A stretch of 64,000 nucleotides of DNA, taken from assembly GCA_045650505.1 (NCBI GenBank), contig JAZRRE010000031.1, forward strand, positions 101,161 through 165,160, read 5' to 3'. Source of the DNA: RGIG1681 sp045650505. GTDB taxonomy: Bacteria > Bacillota > Clostridia > Christensenellales > UBA1242. How positions within the stretch are numbered: position 1 is the first letter of the stretch; every line of letters starts with the position of its first letter. The notes below the pieces were generated by a model that saw only the letters and a list, made by a program, of their open reading frames with translations, ran no database searches and was not told where the DNA came from. This document shows, in pieces, positions 35,301-44,300 of this stretch. Position numbers and translations under genes: made by a program.

Positions 35301-36560
35301 ATGAAAATTTCGACTAATCCTGTTCGTGGCACAGTTGATTATCTTCCAGCAGAAATGGATGTTAGAAGTTATGCCGAACAGATTATTTTACAAACCTATA
35401 AACAAAACGGATTTTTGCAAATCAAAACCCCAATTTTAGAAAGTTTAGACTTGCTCACCAGTGGTGACTCTGGTGACAATCAAAAACTTATGTTTAAAAC
35501 AATCAAGCGTGGCGACAAACTTGACCTTACAAAACCAGACCTTAAAGAAAGTGATATTGTTGAAGAAGGTCTTCGTTATGACTTAACCGTTCCGCTTGTT
35601 AGATTTTTCTTGAACAACAAAGAAAAATTGCCAACCCCATTTAAAGCAATTCAAATTGATGAATCGTTTAGAGCAGAACGCCCACAACGTGGTCGTGTTC
35701 GCCAATTCACTCAATGTGATATTGATATTTTGGGTGACAGTTCTCCACTTTGCGAAGTTGAACTTTTATATTCATATATGTGTGCGTACGCGAGGTTAGG
35801 CTTTAAAAATGTGACCATTAAAGTTAATGACAGAAGAGCACTTAACGAAATCATCACAAGTTGTGGTTTTGACTCTAGCAAAGTGATTGATGTTTGTGTG
35901 AGTTTAGACAAACTTGACAAGATTGGTTATGAAGCCGTTGCAAACGAACTTGTTTCAAATGGTTTTGAAGCAGGTGCCGTTCAAAAACTTATGCAAGCAA
36001 TCGAAAAAATTAAAACAGCAAAAACAAACGCTGAAAGTTTTGAACTTTTACTTGCAGCAGGTGTTTCAAACGCTGTTGTTGATTCACTTAAAACAATCAT
36101 TGACACAGCAACAAAATTTAAAGTTAACGAAACATTTAAAGTTGTTTACGATGTGACAATCATTCGTGGTCAAGGTTATTACACCGGCACTGTGTTTGAA
36201 GTTTATGATGAAGAGTTCGGCAGAGCAATCGGCGGTGGTGGAAGATATGACAAGATGATTGAAAAATTTGCTGGTGTGTCTATTCCTGCTGTTGGTGCAA
36301 GCATTGGGCTTTATTCAGTTGTAATGCTTATGGTTGAAAGAAAAGCAAAAACTTCAAGCAAAAAACTTGCACTTGTTTATGATAAAAATGCTTCATTTGA
36401 AGACATTATGAAAGCAAAAATTGAACTTATGCAAAAAGGCTATGATGTTTCAACTTTTGCTTTTCCAAAAAACTTCAATAATTTTGCTGACAAAATAAAA
36501 CAAAATGGCTATAATCAAATTGTGAAGATTGCAGACACAAGCAAAATCATTGATTTATAA
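35301..36560 (+). CDS. hisS: Histidyl-tRNA synthetase
   Basis: A 419-residue class II synthetase. Motif 2 is FRAERPQRGRVRQFTQCDIDILG; the HisRS-specific motif reads IIRGQGYYTGTVFEV, where the commoner form has RGLDYYTG, and motif 3 is AVGASIGLYSV. The YDLTVPLVRF loop and the C-terminal anticodon-binding domain are present. The RGxGYYTG variant is a sub-family difference rather than a lesion. It is the first gene of a run with the PAP2 phosphatase and rdgB. GAGGATATT precedes the ATG. Confidence 0.95.
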   Translation: MKISTNPVRGTVDYLPAEMDVRSYAEQIILQTYKQNGFLQIKTPILESLDLLTSGDSGDNQKLMFKTIKRGDKLDLTKPDLKESDIVEEGLRYDLTVPLVRFFLNNKEKLPTPFKAIQIDESFRAERPQRGRVRQFTQCDIDILGDSSPLCEVELLYSYMCAYARLGFKNVTIKVNDRRALNEIITSCGFDSSKVIDVCVSLDKLDKIGYEAVANELVSNGFEAGAVQKLMQAIEKIKTAKTNAESFELLLAAGVSNAVVDSLKTIIDTATKFKVNETFKVVYDVTIIRGQGYYTGTVFEVYDEEFGRAIGGGGRYDKMIEKFAGVSIPAVGASIGLYSVVMLMVERKAKTSSKKLALVYDKNASFEDIMKAKIELMQKGYDVSTFAFPKNFNNFADKIKQNGYNQIVKIADTSKIIDL

Positions 36561-36571
36561 GCAGGTGAATA

Positions 36572-37144
36572 ATGGACTTTCAAGTTGCAAATTGGTTTTA
36601 TCACACATTTGGAAACAACAAAGTTATTTTAACCATTGCAAAAATTATCACACACATTGGCGACTTTTGGTCAATTGTTGCAATTCTTGCCGTTTTGCTT
36701 GCCATCAAAAAAACTCGAAAACTTGGTGTTTATGCGATGATTACCGTGCTTATAACATTTTTGTTTAATGAGTATTTTTTGAAACTTGTTATCGGCAGGG
36801 CAAGACCATTTGAATCGCACCCTGAATTTATGTCAGCGTTAGAACTTGCGAATTATGATATTCCAAGTGGTTCATCAATGGCGTCAGGTCATTCAACTGT
36901 TTCAATGTGTCTTGCTGTTTCTGTGTTTATGTTCCATAAAAAAATTGGAATTGGTGCAATTTCAGTATCTGTTATTTGTGGGCTTACAAGAATGATACTT
37001 TGTGTTCATTATTTAACAGATGTTTTGGTGGGGTTTGCTGTTGGCATAATTTTTGCAATAGCAATGCACTACTTAATTAAATTCGTTCAAAATAAAATAG
37101 AAAGGAAGGTTTTAGAAAATGAAAACAATCGTGCTCGCAACTAA
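36572..37144 (+). CDS. PAP2-family membrane phosphatase
   Basis: A 190-residue membrane protein with about five hydrophobic segments. The three PAP2 motifs are KLVIGRARPF (about 70-79), SGSSMASGHSTVS and TRMILCVHYLTD, giving the catalytic His, Arg and Asp. It likely dephosphorylates undecaprenyl pyrophosphate or a phospholipid phosphate at the membrane surface. It follows hisS by 11 nt and overlaps rdgB by 26 nt, so these three genes are co-transcribed. Confidence 0.9.
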   Translation: MDFQVANWFYHTFGNNKVILTIAKIITHIGDFWSIVAILAVLLAIKKTRKLGVYAMITVLITFLFNEYFLKLVIGRARPFESHPEFMSALELANYDIPSGSSMASGHSTVSMCLAVSVFMFHKKIGIGAISVSVICGLTRMILCVHYLTDVLVGFAVGIIFAIAMHYLIKFVQNKIERKVLENENNRARN

Positions 37145-37745
37145 TAATGCACACAAACTTCAAGAAATTAAAGATATGATGCAAGGTTATAGCATTGTGT
37201 CACTTCAAGACATTGGTTTTGTTGGTGATATTGCTGAAACAGGCACAACAATGGAAGCAAATGCAAAAATCAAAGCAACAACAATTGCTGAATTTTGCAG
37301 AGAAAAAGGTCTTGATTATGCAGTTATGGCAGATGACTCTGGTCTTTGCGTAAATGCTCTTGGAGGGGCTCCTGGTGTTAACTCTGCAAGATATGCAGGT
37401 GACCATAATGATGAAGCAAACAGAAAGAAACTTCTTGAAGAACTTGATGGAAGATTTGACAGAATGGCAAACTATGAATGCGTTATTTGTTATGTTGATG
37501 GCAGCGTTGTTAGAACATTTGTGGGCAGAACTTATGGTGAAATCACAACAGAAAAAATTGGTGATGAATCATTCTGCTATGATTGTTTATTCTATTCAGC
37601 AGACCTTAAAAAGACATTTGGTCAGGCAACTGAAGAAGAAAAGAATGCTGTTTCTCACAGGGGCAGAGCTGTTGAAAAATTAAAACTCTATTTAAGAGAA
37701 AAGAACCCTAATTTCGATAGAACTTTGGTTTTCAATAAAAAGTAA
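37119..37745 (+). CDS. rdgB: XTP/dITP diphosphatase (RdgB/HAM1 family)
   Basis: A 208-residue house-cleaning pyrophosphatase that removes non-canonical purine nucleotides. Motifs TNNAHKLQEIKDM (8-20), ADDSGLCVNALGGAPGVNSARYAG and SHRGRAVEKLK are characteristic. The start lies inside the end of the PAP2 gene with GGAAGG upstream. It ends at a bidirectional terminator. Confidence 0.95.
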   Translation: MKTIVLATNNAHKLQEIKDMMQGYSIVSLQDIGFVGDIAETGTTMEANAKIKATTIAEFCREKGLDYAVMADDSGLCVNALGGAPGVNSARYAGDHNDEANRKKLLEELDGRFDRMANYECVICYVDGSVVRTFVGRTYGEITTEKIGDESFCYDCLFYSADLKKTFGQATEEEKNAVSHRGRAVEKLKLYLREKNPNFDRTLVFNKK

Positions 37746-37757
37746 AATGAAAAAATA

Positions 37758-37784
37758 AAACGAGCAAATTTTGCTCGTTTTTAT
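37758..37784. terminator. Bidirectional terminator after rdgB
   Basis: The stem AAACGAGCAAA/TTTGCTCGTTT (37758-37768/37770-37780) lies between convergent genes. Confidence 0.88.
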
Positions 37785-37788
37785 TTTG

Positions 37789-38583
37789 TTAAAAATATGT
37801 TTTTGTTGCGTTTTTAATGCGTTCGCATTCGGCATTAGAAACACAAACTTTTCCGCGATTAAGAATTGCAAATGCTGGAAAATTGTTGTCATAAACAGCA
37901 TCATAACCAAGAAGAATTGCCGTTATTGATGGGTCATTTAAAAGAGTGTAGAAGAATGCTGTTTGATGTTTTGGTTCGGGAATTGCAAGTGTGAAATTTT
38001 TAATTTCTTCTAAAATTTGTTTATGGCTTTCAACTGATGGTTCTTCACCATTAAAAATTCTTGATAAATCAATTTTTAAAGTGAAATCATCAATAATTTT
38101 TAAGTCTGGGGCTTTGAATTTGAGCACACAGTCGTGTTTAGAATTTTTGCTGCTATAAAGGTTTGCTTTGTCATAAATGTCTGATGCAAACAAACCATTG
38201 CAAGCGTCACCAACACCTTTATGATAATGTTCATCAAACAAAAGATTTGCGTGATGTTCAATTTCACGAACTCCACGATAAAGTTCTTTGCCTTTAATGT
38301 GATGACCAAGATAGTTAAAATGAAATCCGTCAAGTTTTGCATATTTTTCATTTGAAATGATTTGTGGAAGGTCGGTGTAACCAACGGCCTCAACCATTTG
38401 TGCAAAAGCTTGAATTCGAAATTCTTGTTCGGCAAGTTTTTTGTAATAGTCATCAAGGTTTGGATTTTGTGGGTCAGGGAAAACATTTATAGATGGCAAA
38501 ACGCCAAGTTCGGCTTCTAAATTTATCATTATTTCATAAAGCTTATTTAGTTTTTGTGATGTTGTTAAATTTTTCATAATCAT
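37789..38583 (-). CDS. Possible ADP-ribosyltransferase-fold protein, paralogue of the 63171 gene
   Basis: A protein of about 264 residues (262 if the second ATG at 38577 is used). The C-terminal 170 residues align by eye with the 63171 product: ELYRGV with IYRATF, HKGVGDACNGLFAS with SKGSNGSGLYAV, and ITAILLGYDAVYDNNFPAFAILNRG with ITALLIGADMMFMPNGHVVVLNK. The Arg after Tyr, the G-x-G-x-F/Y block and the late ILNRG strand resemble ADP-ribosyltransferase toxins linked to phage head proteins. The N-terminal 90 residues are helical and not shared. No signal peptide. There is no ribosome site; a TATAAT ends 10 nt before the first ATG. ART activity is inference. Confidence 0.6.
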   Translation of the reverse strand: MIMKNLTTSQKLNKLYEIMINLEAELGVLPSINVFPDPQNPNLDDYYKKLAEQEFRIQAFAQMVEAVGYTDLPQIISNEKYAKLDGFHFNYLGHHIKGKELYRGVREIEHHANLLFDEHYHKGVGDACNGLFASDIYDKANLYSSKNSKHDCVLKFKAPDLKIIDDFTLKIDLSRIFNGEEPSVESHKQILEEIKNFTLAIPEPKHQTAFFYTLLNDPSITAILLGYDAVYDNNFPAFAILNRGKVCVSNAECERIKNATKTYF

Positions 38584-38593
38584 ACCAAAAAAA

Positions 38594-38622
38594 ATTATAT
38601 CACAGCAAAAGAAATTCGTAAA
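38594..38622 (-). promoter_or_regulatory. Promoter of the ART-like gene, predicted leaderless or near-leaderless
   Basis: On the minus strand TTTACG (38622-38617), a 17-bp spacer and TATAAT (38599-38594). The start codon is 10 or 16 nt beyond the -10 box with no Shine-Dalgarno sequence. Confidence 0.7.
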
Positions 38623-38678
38623 TACCAAAACTTAAAATAGCTGCATAAAAATAGATTTTAACGATTTTTAAAAAAACA

Positions 38679-38707
38679 TTGACATTTTCATAAAAAGTTA
38701 TTAGAAT
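38679..38707 (+). promoter_or_regulatory. Upstream promoter ahead of rpmG
   Basis: Consensus TTGACA (38679-38684), a 17-bp spacer and TAGAAT (38702-38707). It precedes a hairpin with T-run, so it may give a short RNA or an attenuated rpmG transcript. Confidence 0.6.
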
Positions 38708-38733
38708 ATAGTCAAGCTTAATATCACAAGAGT

Positions 38734-38766
38734 AATTTAATGTTTCGCAGGAAATATTAAATTTTT
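38734..38766 (+). terminator. Terminator-like hairpin between the two rpmG promoters
   Basis: The weak A/T stem ATTTAAT/ATTAAAT (38734-38740/38755-38761) is followed by TTTTT. It would end a transcript of about 50 nt from the upstream promoter. Weak stem, so tentative. Confidence 0.35.
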
Positions 38767-38769
38767 CTA

Positions 38770-38798
38770 TTGACAGCAAAAGTTTGTTGTGATATTAT
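38770..38798 (+). promoter_or_regulatory. Main rpmG-secE-nusG promoter
   Basis: Consensus TTGACA (38770-38775), a 17-bp spacer and TATTAT (38793-38798), 52 nt upstream of the rpmG ATG. Confidence 0.82.
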
Positions 38799-38803
38799 AT
38801 CAT

Positions 38804-38836
38804 AGCACCGAACCAAATGGTAGGTGTTAATTTTTT
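38804..38836 (+). promoter_or_regulatory. Leader hairpin upstream of rpmG
   Basis: AGCACC (38804-38809) pairs with GGTGTT (38823-38828), with an inner ACC/GGT pairing, and TTTTTT follows just before the GAGGAG ribosome site. It could act as an attenuator of the rpmG operon. Confidence 0.4.
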
Positions 38837-38849
38837 GAGGAGAAAAATT

Positions 38850-38999
38850 ATGAGAAATAGAATTACTTTGGAATGCACAGAATGTAAGAATCGTAACTAC
38901 GAAAGCTTCAAAAACAAGAAGAATGACCCAGACAGATTAACATTCAATAAATATTGTCCAACATGCAAAAAACACACAGCACATAAAGAATCTAAATAG
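38850..38999 (+). CDS. rpmG: Ribosomal protein bL33, zinc-binding form
   Basis: A 49-residue protein, MRNRITLECTECKNRNYESFKNKK and so on, with two CxxC pairs (CTEC, CPTC): the zinc-binding C+ paralogue. The start is the ATG at 38850 with GAGGAG 7 nt upstream; the longer in-frame reading overlaps the leader hairpin. It heads the classical rpmG-secE-nusG-rplK-rplA order. Confidence 0.96.
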   Translation: MRNRITLECTECKNRNYESFKNKKNDPDRLTFNKYCPTCKKHTAHKESK

Positions 39000-39011
39000 T
39001 GGGAGAGGACT

Positions 39012-39359
39012 ATGGCAAAAAATAAAAAAATGCCTACAAAAGAGAATGCAGAGATTGAAAAATCTGATGAAGTTTTAACTGAAGTTAGCAAGAAAGATTT
39101 AAAGGCTAAAGCAAAAGCTGAAAAAACAGCAAAAACTTCAAAGCAAACAAAAACTCAAAAGAAAGCAAAGGTTGAAAAGCAAAAAAGAAGCCGCATAAAA
39201 GAAACAGTTTCAGAACTTAAAAAAGTTTCTTGGCCTTCATTTGGAAAAGCTTGCAAACAAACAGGAACAGTTTTAGCAGTTGTTGCTGTTTTTCTGCTCG
39301 TTGTTTTGGGTATTGATTCTCTTCTTACATGGATTATAAATTTGATTGTTAATATTTAA
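39012..39359 (+). CDS. secE: Preprotein translocase subunit SecE
   Basis: A 115-residue protein with a long Lys-rich cytosolic extension (1-58) and one C-terminal transmembrane helix (about 86-110). The conserved amphipathic helix ending in ELKKVSWPSFGKACKQTG marks it as SecE. It stabilises SecY in the translocon. It has a GGGAGAGG ribosome site and lies 12 nt after rpmG. Confidence 0.95.
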   Translation: MAKNKKMPTKENAEIEKSDEVLTEVSKKDLKAKAKAEKTAKTSKQTKTQKKAKVEKQKRSRIKETVSELKKVSWPSFGKACKQTGTVLAVVAVFLLVVLGIDSLLTWIINLIVNI

Positions 39360-39406
39360 TATGGCTTATGCCCCAAAAAATATTAAGGCATAGAAGGAAA
39401 GATTAT

Positions 39407-39946
39407 ATGATTGATACATCTAAATTAGAAGAACCTAAATGGTATGTGCTTCACACATTCACAGGTTATGAGGCTATGGCTGTTGATAACCTTAATAAAT
39501 GTGTAATTAAAAACAATCTTCAAGACTATATTTTGGAAGTTAAAATTCCAATGGAAACAGTTATTGAAGAAGGTAAAAATGGCAAAAAGAATGCAGTTGA
39601 AAGAAAACTCTTTCCTTGCTACATTTTAATTAAGATGAGATACACTGACAGTTTGTGGCACACAATTGTTAACTCTCGTGGTGTAACCGGATTTGTAGGC
39701 CCACAAGGTCGTCCACTTCCTCTTACAGATGAAGAAGTTAAGAAAATGAAACTTGAACCTGTTGTTGTTGACATCAAGGTTGAAGTGGGTCAAAAAGTTA
39801 AAATGACTGATGGTGCGCTTGACGGTTTTGTTGGAACTGTTATGTCAGTTGATGAAAATGAACAAAAGTGCAGAGTAGAAGTTGAGATGTTTGGAAGACC
39901 AACACCAATCGATGTTGATTTTTCACAAATCGAAATTATAGATTAA
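39407..39946 (+). CDS. nusG: Transcription elongation/antitermination factor NusG
   Basis: A 179-residue protein with the NGN domain (WYVLHTFTGYEAMAVDNL, 12-110) and the KOW domain (VGQKVKMTDGALDGFVGTV). The RNA polymerase-binding part FPCYILIKM is present. The start is the ATG at 39407, preceded by GAAGGAAA; an upstream in-frame ATG has no ribosome site. A TATGCC/GGCATA stem (about 39367-39392) lies between secE and nusG. Confidence 0.96.
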   Translation: MIDTSKLEEPKWYVLHTFTGYEAMAVDNLNKCVIKNNLQDYILEVKIPMETVIEEGKNGKKNAVERKLFPCYILIKMRYTDSLWHTIVNSRGVTGFVGPQGRPLPLTDEEVKKMKLEPVVVDIKVEVGQKVKMTDGALDGFVGTVMSVDENEQKCRVEVEMFGRPTPIDVDFSQIEIID

Positions 39947-39957
39947 TTTGGTATATT

Positions 39958-40047
39958 CAGGCTTGCCAGCCTGTCTATATATAGGTGGGAGAAGTAAATT
40001 TTTCATGCTTCAATATAAACCACAATTATTCGAATGAATCGAATAAA
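39958..40047 (+). promoter_or_regulatory. Leader of the rplK-rplA unit with two hairpins
   Basis: CAGGCT/AGCCTG (39958-39963/39968-39973) forms a tight stem, and TTATTCG/CGAATAA (about 40027-40047) a second one beside the ribosome site of rplK. Position and structure fit an autoregulatory L1-binding leader, but I cannot confirm the L1-site consensus by eye. Confidence 0.45.
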
Positions 40048-40057
40048 GGAGATTATT

Positions 40058-40489
40058 ATGGCAGCAAAAAAGAAAATTAAAGCAACCGTAAAAATCCAAA
40101 TTCCTGCTGCAAAAGCAACTGCAGGTCCTCCAATCGGCTCAAGCCTTGGACCTCATGGAATTAACATTGGTCAATTTGTTAAGGATTTTAACGCAAAAAC
40201 TGCAGACAAAGAAGGCTTAATCATTCCTGTTATCATGACAATTTATGAAGACAGAAGTTTTGACTTCGTATTAAAGACACCTCCTGCAGCAGTTCTTATT
40301 ATGAAAGAACTTGGTCTTTCAAAGGCTTCAGGTGTTCCAAACAAAACAAAGGTCGGAAAATTAACACTTGCTCAAGTTGAAAAGATTGCTAAAATCAAAT
40401 TACCTGATTTAAACGCAACATCTCTTGAATCAGCAATGAGCATGGTTAAGGGAACAGCACGCTCAATGGGCGTTACTGTTGAAGAATAA
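40058..40489 (+). CDS. rplK: Ribosomal protein uL11
   Basis: A 143-residue protein with IPAAKATAGPPIGSSLGPHGINIGQFVKDFN at the N-terminus and GTARSMGVTVEE at the end. It binds the GTPase-associated rRNA. The start is the ATG at 40058 with AAAGGAG; the in-frame ATG further up has no site. It lies next to rplA, the usual arrangement. Confidence 0.97.
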   Translation: MAAKKKIKATVKIQIPAAKATAGPPIGSSLGPHGINIGQFVKDFNAKTADKEGLIIPVIMTIYEDRSFDFVLKTPPAAVLIMKELGLSKASGVPNKTKVGKLTLAQVEKIAKIKLPDLNATSLESAMSMVKGTARSMGVTVEE

Positions 40490-40503
40490 AGGAGGCAGAG
40501 ATT

Positions 40504-41196
40504 ATGAAGAAATTTGGTAAGAATTATAGAAATGCTTCTGAAAAAATCGAAGCCGGAAAACTTTATGAAGTTGCTGATGCTTTAGCACTTGCTATCGACA
40601 CTGCAACAGCAAAATTTGATGAAACAATCGAAATTCACATTCGTCTTGGTGTTGACCCAAGAAGTGCTGACCAACAAGTTCGTGGAAGCGTTGTTCTTCC
40701 TAACGGAACTGGTAAAACAGCAAAAGTTGTTGTTATCGCTAAAGGTGACAAAGCTGATGCAGCTAAAGCAGCTGGTGCTGATGTTGTTGGTGCAGAAGAA
40801 ATCGTTGACAAGATTATGAAAGAAAACTGGCTTGATTTCGACGTATGTATCACAACTCCTGATATGATGGGTGTTGTAGGTAGATGTGCTCGTGTTCTTG
40901 GACCTCGTGGTTTAATGCCAAACCCAAAGAGCGGCACAGTTACTATGGACGTTGAAAAGGCTATCAAAGATGTTAAAGCTGGTAAAGTTGAATACAGAGT
41001 TGACAAATTTGGTATCGTTCACGCTGCAATCGGTAAAAAGAGCTTTGGCGTTGAAAAACTTATGGAAAACTATGATACATTTGTTGATGCTATCGTTAAA
41101 GCTAAACCACAAGCTGCTAAAGGAACATACATTAAGTCTGTTAACCTTGCAAGCACAATGGGACCTGGCGTTAAAGTTATGTACAGAGCAAAATAG
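40504..41196 (+). CDS. rplA: Ribosomal protein uL1
   Basis: A 230-residue L1-stalk protein. The core VLPNGTGK, RVLGPRGLMPNPKSGTVT, VEYRVDKFGIVHAAIGK and the C-terminal LASTMGPGVKV match the family. A GGAGGCAG site precedes the ATG. A clear terminator follows, so transcription does not run on into the giant orphan. Confidence 0.97.
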   Translation: MKKFGKNYRNASEKIEAGKLYEVADALALAIDTATAKFDETIEIHIRLGVDPRSADQQVRGSVVLPNGTGKTAKVVVIAKGDKADAAKAAGADVVGAEEIVDKIMKENWLDFDVCITTPDMMGVVGRCARVLGPRGLMPNPKSGTVTMDVEKAIKDVKAGKVEYRVDKFGIVHAAIGKKSFGVEKLMENYDTFVDAIVKAKPQAAKGTYIKSVNLASTMGPGVKVMYRAK

Positions 41197-41213
41197 TTTA
41201 ATAAACAATTTAA

Positions 41214-41241
41214 GTCTTAACCTAAAGGTTAAGGCTTTTTT
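41214..41241 (+). terminator. Terminator after rplA
   Basis: GTCTTAACC/GGTTAAGGC (41214-41222/41227-41235) with a 4-nt loop and a T-run. Confidence 0.88.
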
Positions 41242-41314
41242 CTTGCAAATTTTTAAAATATGGTCAAATTGCACAAAAAAATTTATACATTTATTACTTA
41301 ATCTTATGTTTAAT

Positions 41315-41344
41315 TTGACTAATAAAAAATATAAATGTTACTAT
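41315..41344 (+). promoter_or_regulatory. Promoter of the 1037-residue gene
   Basis: TTGACT (41315-41320), an 18-bp spacer and TACTAT (41339-41344), 28 nt before the ATG at 41373. Confidence 0.6.
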
Positions 41345-41372
41345 CAAATTGGATAATTATTTGAGGTGTGAT

Positions 41373-44300
41373 ATGGCTGATTCAATAAGCTTAAAAGATA
41401 AAAAGTTACAAAGAAAACAAAATCAATTAAAAGGCAAAGAATTTAAGCAAGAACAACAGGCAAATGCTGAAAAAGAAATAAAAGAAATGTCTGCTGATGT
41501 TCAAAAAGATTCTCGTTCTTCAAGATTGAAAAGTTTATCTGAAGCAAAAAAGAAAGAAATGCTTGAAGAGTATGAAAGGGTTGTAAAAAAACTTAAAGAA
41601 CTTGAACTTCGCAACAAAAAGAAAGAAGACTTTAAGTATAAATTTAAAAACCTTAATTATTTTCCAACTTTGAATGGTCATTCAGTGTATAGTGAAAGTA
41701 TGCAGTCTCAAGCAAAAGCAGATAAAGATTCAATTTCTGCCATGATGGCTTATGGTCAACTTGGCGCAGGTTTTGAAGTTACTTTCGAACAAATGACACA
41801 ATATATCCGCCCAGAAAGAAAACAAGAATTTCTTGCTCTTTGCAAAAATAACCCAGAACTTTCGCATAACCTTATGGGTATGACAAAGGTGCTTCAATTT
41901 TATAATCAAAGAGATTTCACTAGAGCCTATGCTGCGATGGTGTTTTTTGGTCTTGAAAACAATATGGACCTTATGGAAACCTTTTTAAAGGTTAAGTTTA
42001 ATGCTGACTTCAAACAACAAGTTGATAAATTTAAATTGCAAATTGCAATGGCTTCATCTTATGAAGAAAAAGAAATTAGAACTGAAGCGGGAACAAATGT
42101 TTTCAGCCAACACGATGCCGCAACAACAGCAATACTTTCTTCTTATACCGGAAAAGAAGTTGATTTTACTTCAAAAGAAGTTCGAGTTAAGATGTTTTCA
42201 AGTAATAAACAAGAGAAATCTGAAACAAAAAAAATAAAAGAAGGTCAAATACAAGTGTTATCAGACATTTGTAAGGCAGCAAAAGAAGCAAGTGGAGGAG
42301 ATGTTGAAAAATTTAAAAAAGAAGCACATAAAATGCTTCGTACTGTAGTTGATGCTGAAAAAACGGAAAAAAGGTTAGATATTGTAACAAAAGAAAATAA
42401 GGTAGTAGAGGGGATAAAGAGCGGAAAAATAACATCAGTGGGTTTATTTGGAACAACAATGGATACTGAAACCACTTTGGATACTTATACTTTAATTACA
42501 GGTGCGGAAAAGGCAAAATTAGATGCAAAAGTTGAAGAAGATTTTCAGGATATAATGTTTGTAAGCTTAACAGAGGAAATAGAAAAACGAAAGAAGGCAA
42601 TGGATGAAAATCCTACACCTGAAAATATTGCAGCATATAAACAAATAATGGGAGTTGTAAAAGCAAGAAATGCTGCTAGAGCAGAAGAACTTAAAAGGCC
42701 AGACAAATTGTTAAAAAAGGCAAGAGAAAAATTATCAAAAGCTGAAACAGAAGAAGAAAAAGAAAGTTTAGAAATAGAGATTGCAGAACTTGAATTTGAG
42801 TGTAAATTAGATGTATTTTTAGATAGAAAAGAACTAGAGAACATCAAAGAAAGACAAGATAGTGAAAAAGATAATTTTACACATATGTTGCAATTGAAAA
42901 AAATGATTACAGAAAGAGAGATGTTTTTAAACGAAGCAAAAAAAGCGGGTAGATATAAAGAGGGTTATGCTCTTTATCCTAAACTTGTTCAACTTGAACA
43001 AATGATTGGAGAAATGAAAGAGCTCAATAGAAAAAAAGCATCGGCAAATTTGGGTGCAATTAAGGATTATAAGGTAAATGAGAAAACTTCAGAATGGTTT
43101 TCAAGTTTTTCAGTTGAAAACCATTTTAATATACTGAATAAAACAGAAATTGTACAAGGCGTTCCTGATTCAACCTTTGAAGTAATAAAAGATGGCTTGA
43201 TAAATGGTCTATCAGGACAGGGAACTGTTGATATAGGTTCTTCTGAAATTAAAGAATCAACATTAGAACAAAGTGAAGGTGGTTTAGATATATCAACACT
43301 TTTAAAAGGTATAGGACCTCAAATAAGATATTATGAAAACAATCATCCAAATGGATTTTCTGGATGGATTGATGTTGAAATAAGTAAATTTGAAACATTA
43401 ATAGAGCAAGCATTAAGTCAAATAAAAAGTTTACCAAGTGAAAATATAAGTGAAATACAGTCTTTAACTGCCGACATTGAAAAATATAGAAGACAGATAG
43501 ATATTCGTTTAGTGTATAAATCAAAATATGTTGAATATATAGAAAATGAAGAAAAATTAAAGCCTTCTAAAGGAAAAACACCAGAAGAAAAAATACAAGT
43601 TGCATTAAAAAAAATAGATTCGAAATTAAGAACTCCAATTGATGGTAGACAAGAGTATATTGATGAGTTGAAACCAGAAGAAGTTCCGGCTAGAATAACA
43701 GATAAAACTATTAAAAATATTGTAAATATGGTTTTAGATTTATTGAGTGAAATCAATGAACTTGAATTGTCAAATATAAATGAAGAAACTTTATCAAAAA
43801 TTAATATTTATTTAAACAAGACTTCAAATTTATTAGAACAATTACAAGGAAAAATTTCAGAAGAAGAATTTAATGCTTTAAAAGGAAGAAAAGAATTATT
43901 ATCTGAAAACTTCAAAAAATTATCTGAAAAATCTTCAAAACCAAACGCAGGAGAAGAATTAGGAAGTGAATCTAGAGTAGAAAGTCCACAAGAATTAGTT
44001 AGTTTAAATATAAATTCAATAAAAATATTGAAAAGAGAAGCTGTGATAAGAGTATTAGAAAGAAAAAATATTTCATTAGAAACTAAATTTTCAAGAGTTG
44101 CAACTTCTGAAACTAACGGATTTGATGATACTTTTGAAGAATTTAAATATAGCAAAAAAGGAATGCGAAGATTTTTAGCAAACCAAAGAAAAAATCTTGA
44201 AAACGCAATAGCTGCTGGAGAAAATGCTGAAAAAATTGAAGAACTTCAAGCTAAAATAAAGAGAATAGAAGACAGAATTCGTGAGTTAGAAATAGAACAT

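Noticed and set aside
39947..40057. A separate small RNA gene between nusG and rplK
   Set aside because: The hairpins fit a ribosomal-protein leader and no independent promoter with a terminator could be made out.
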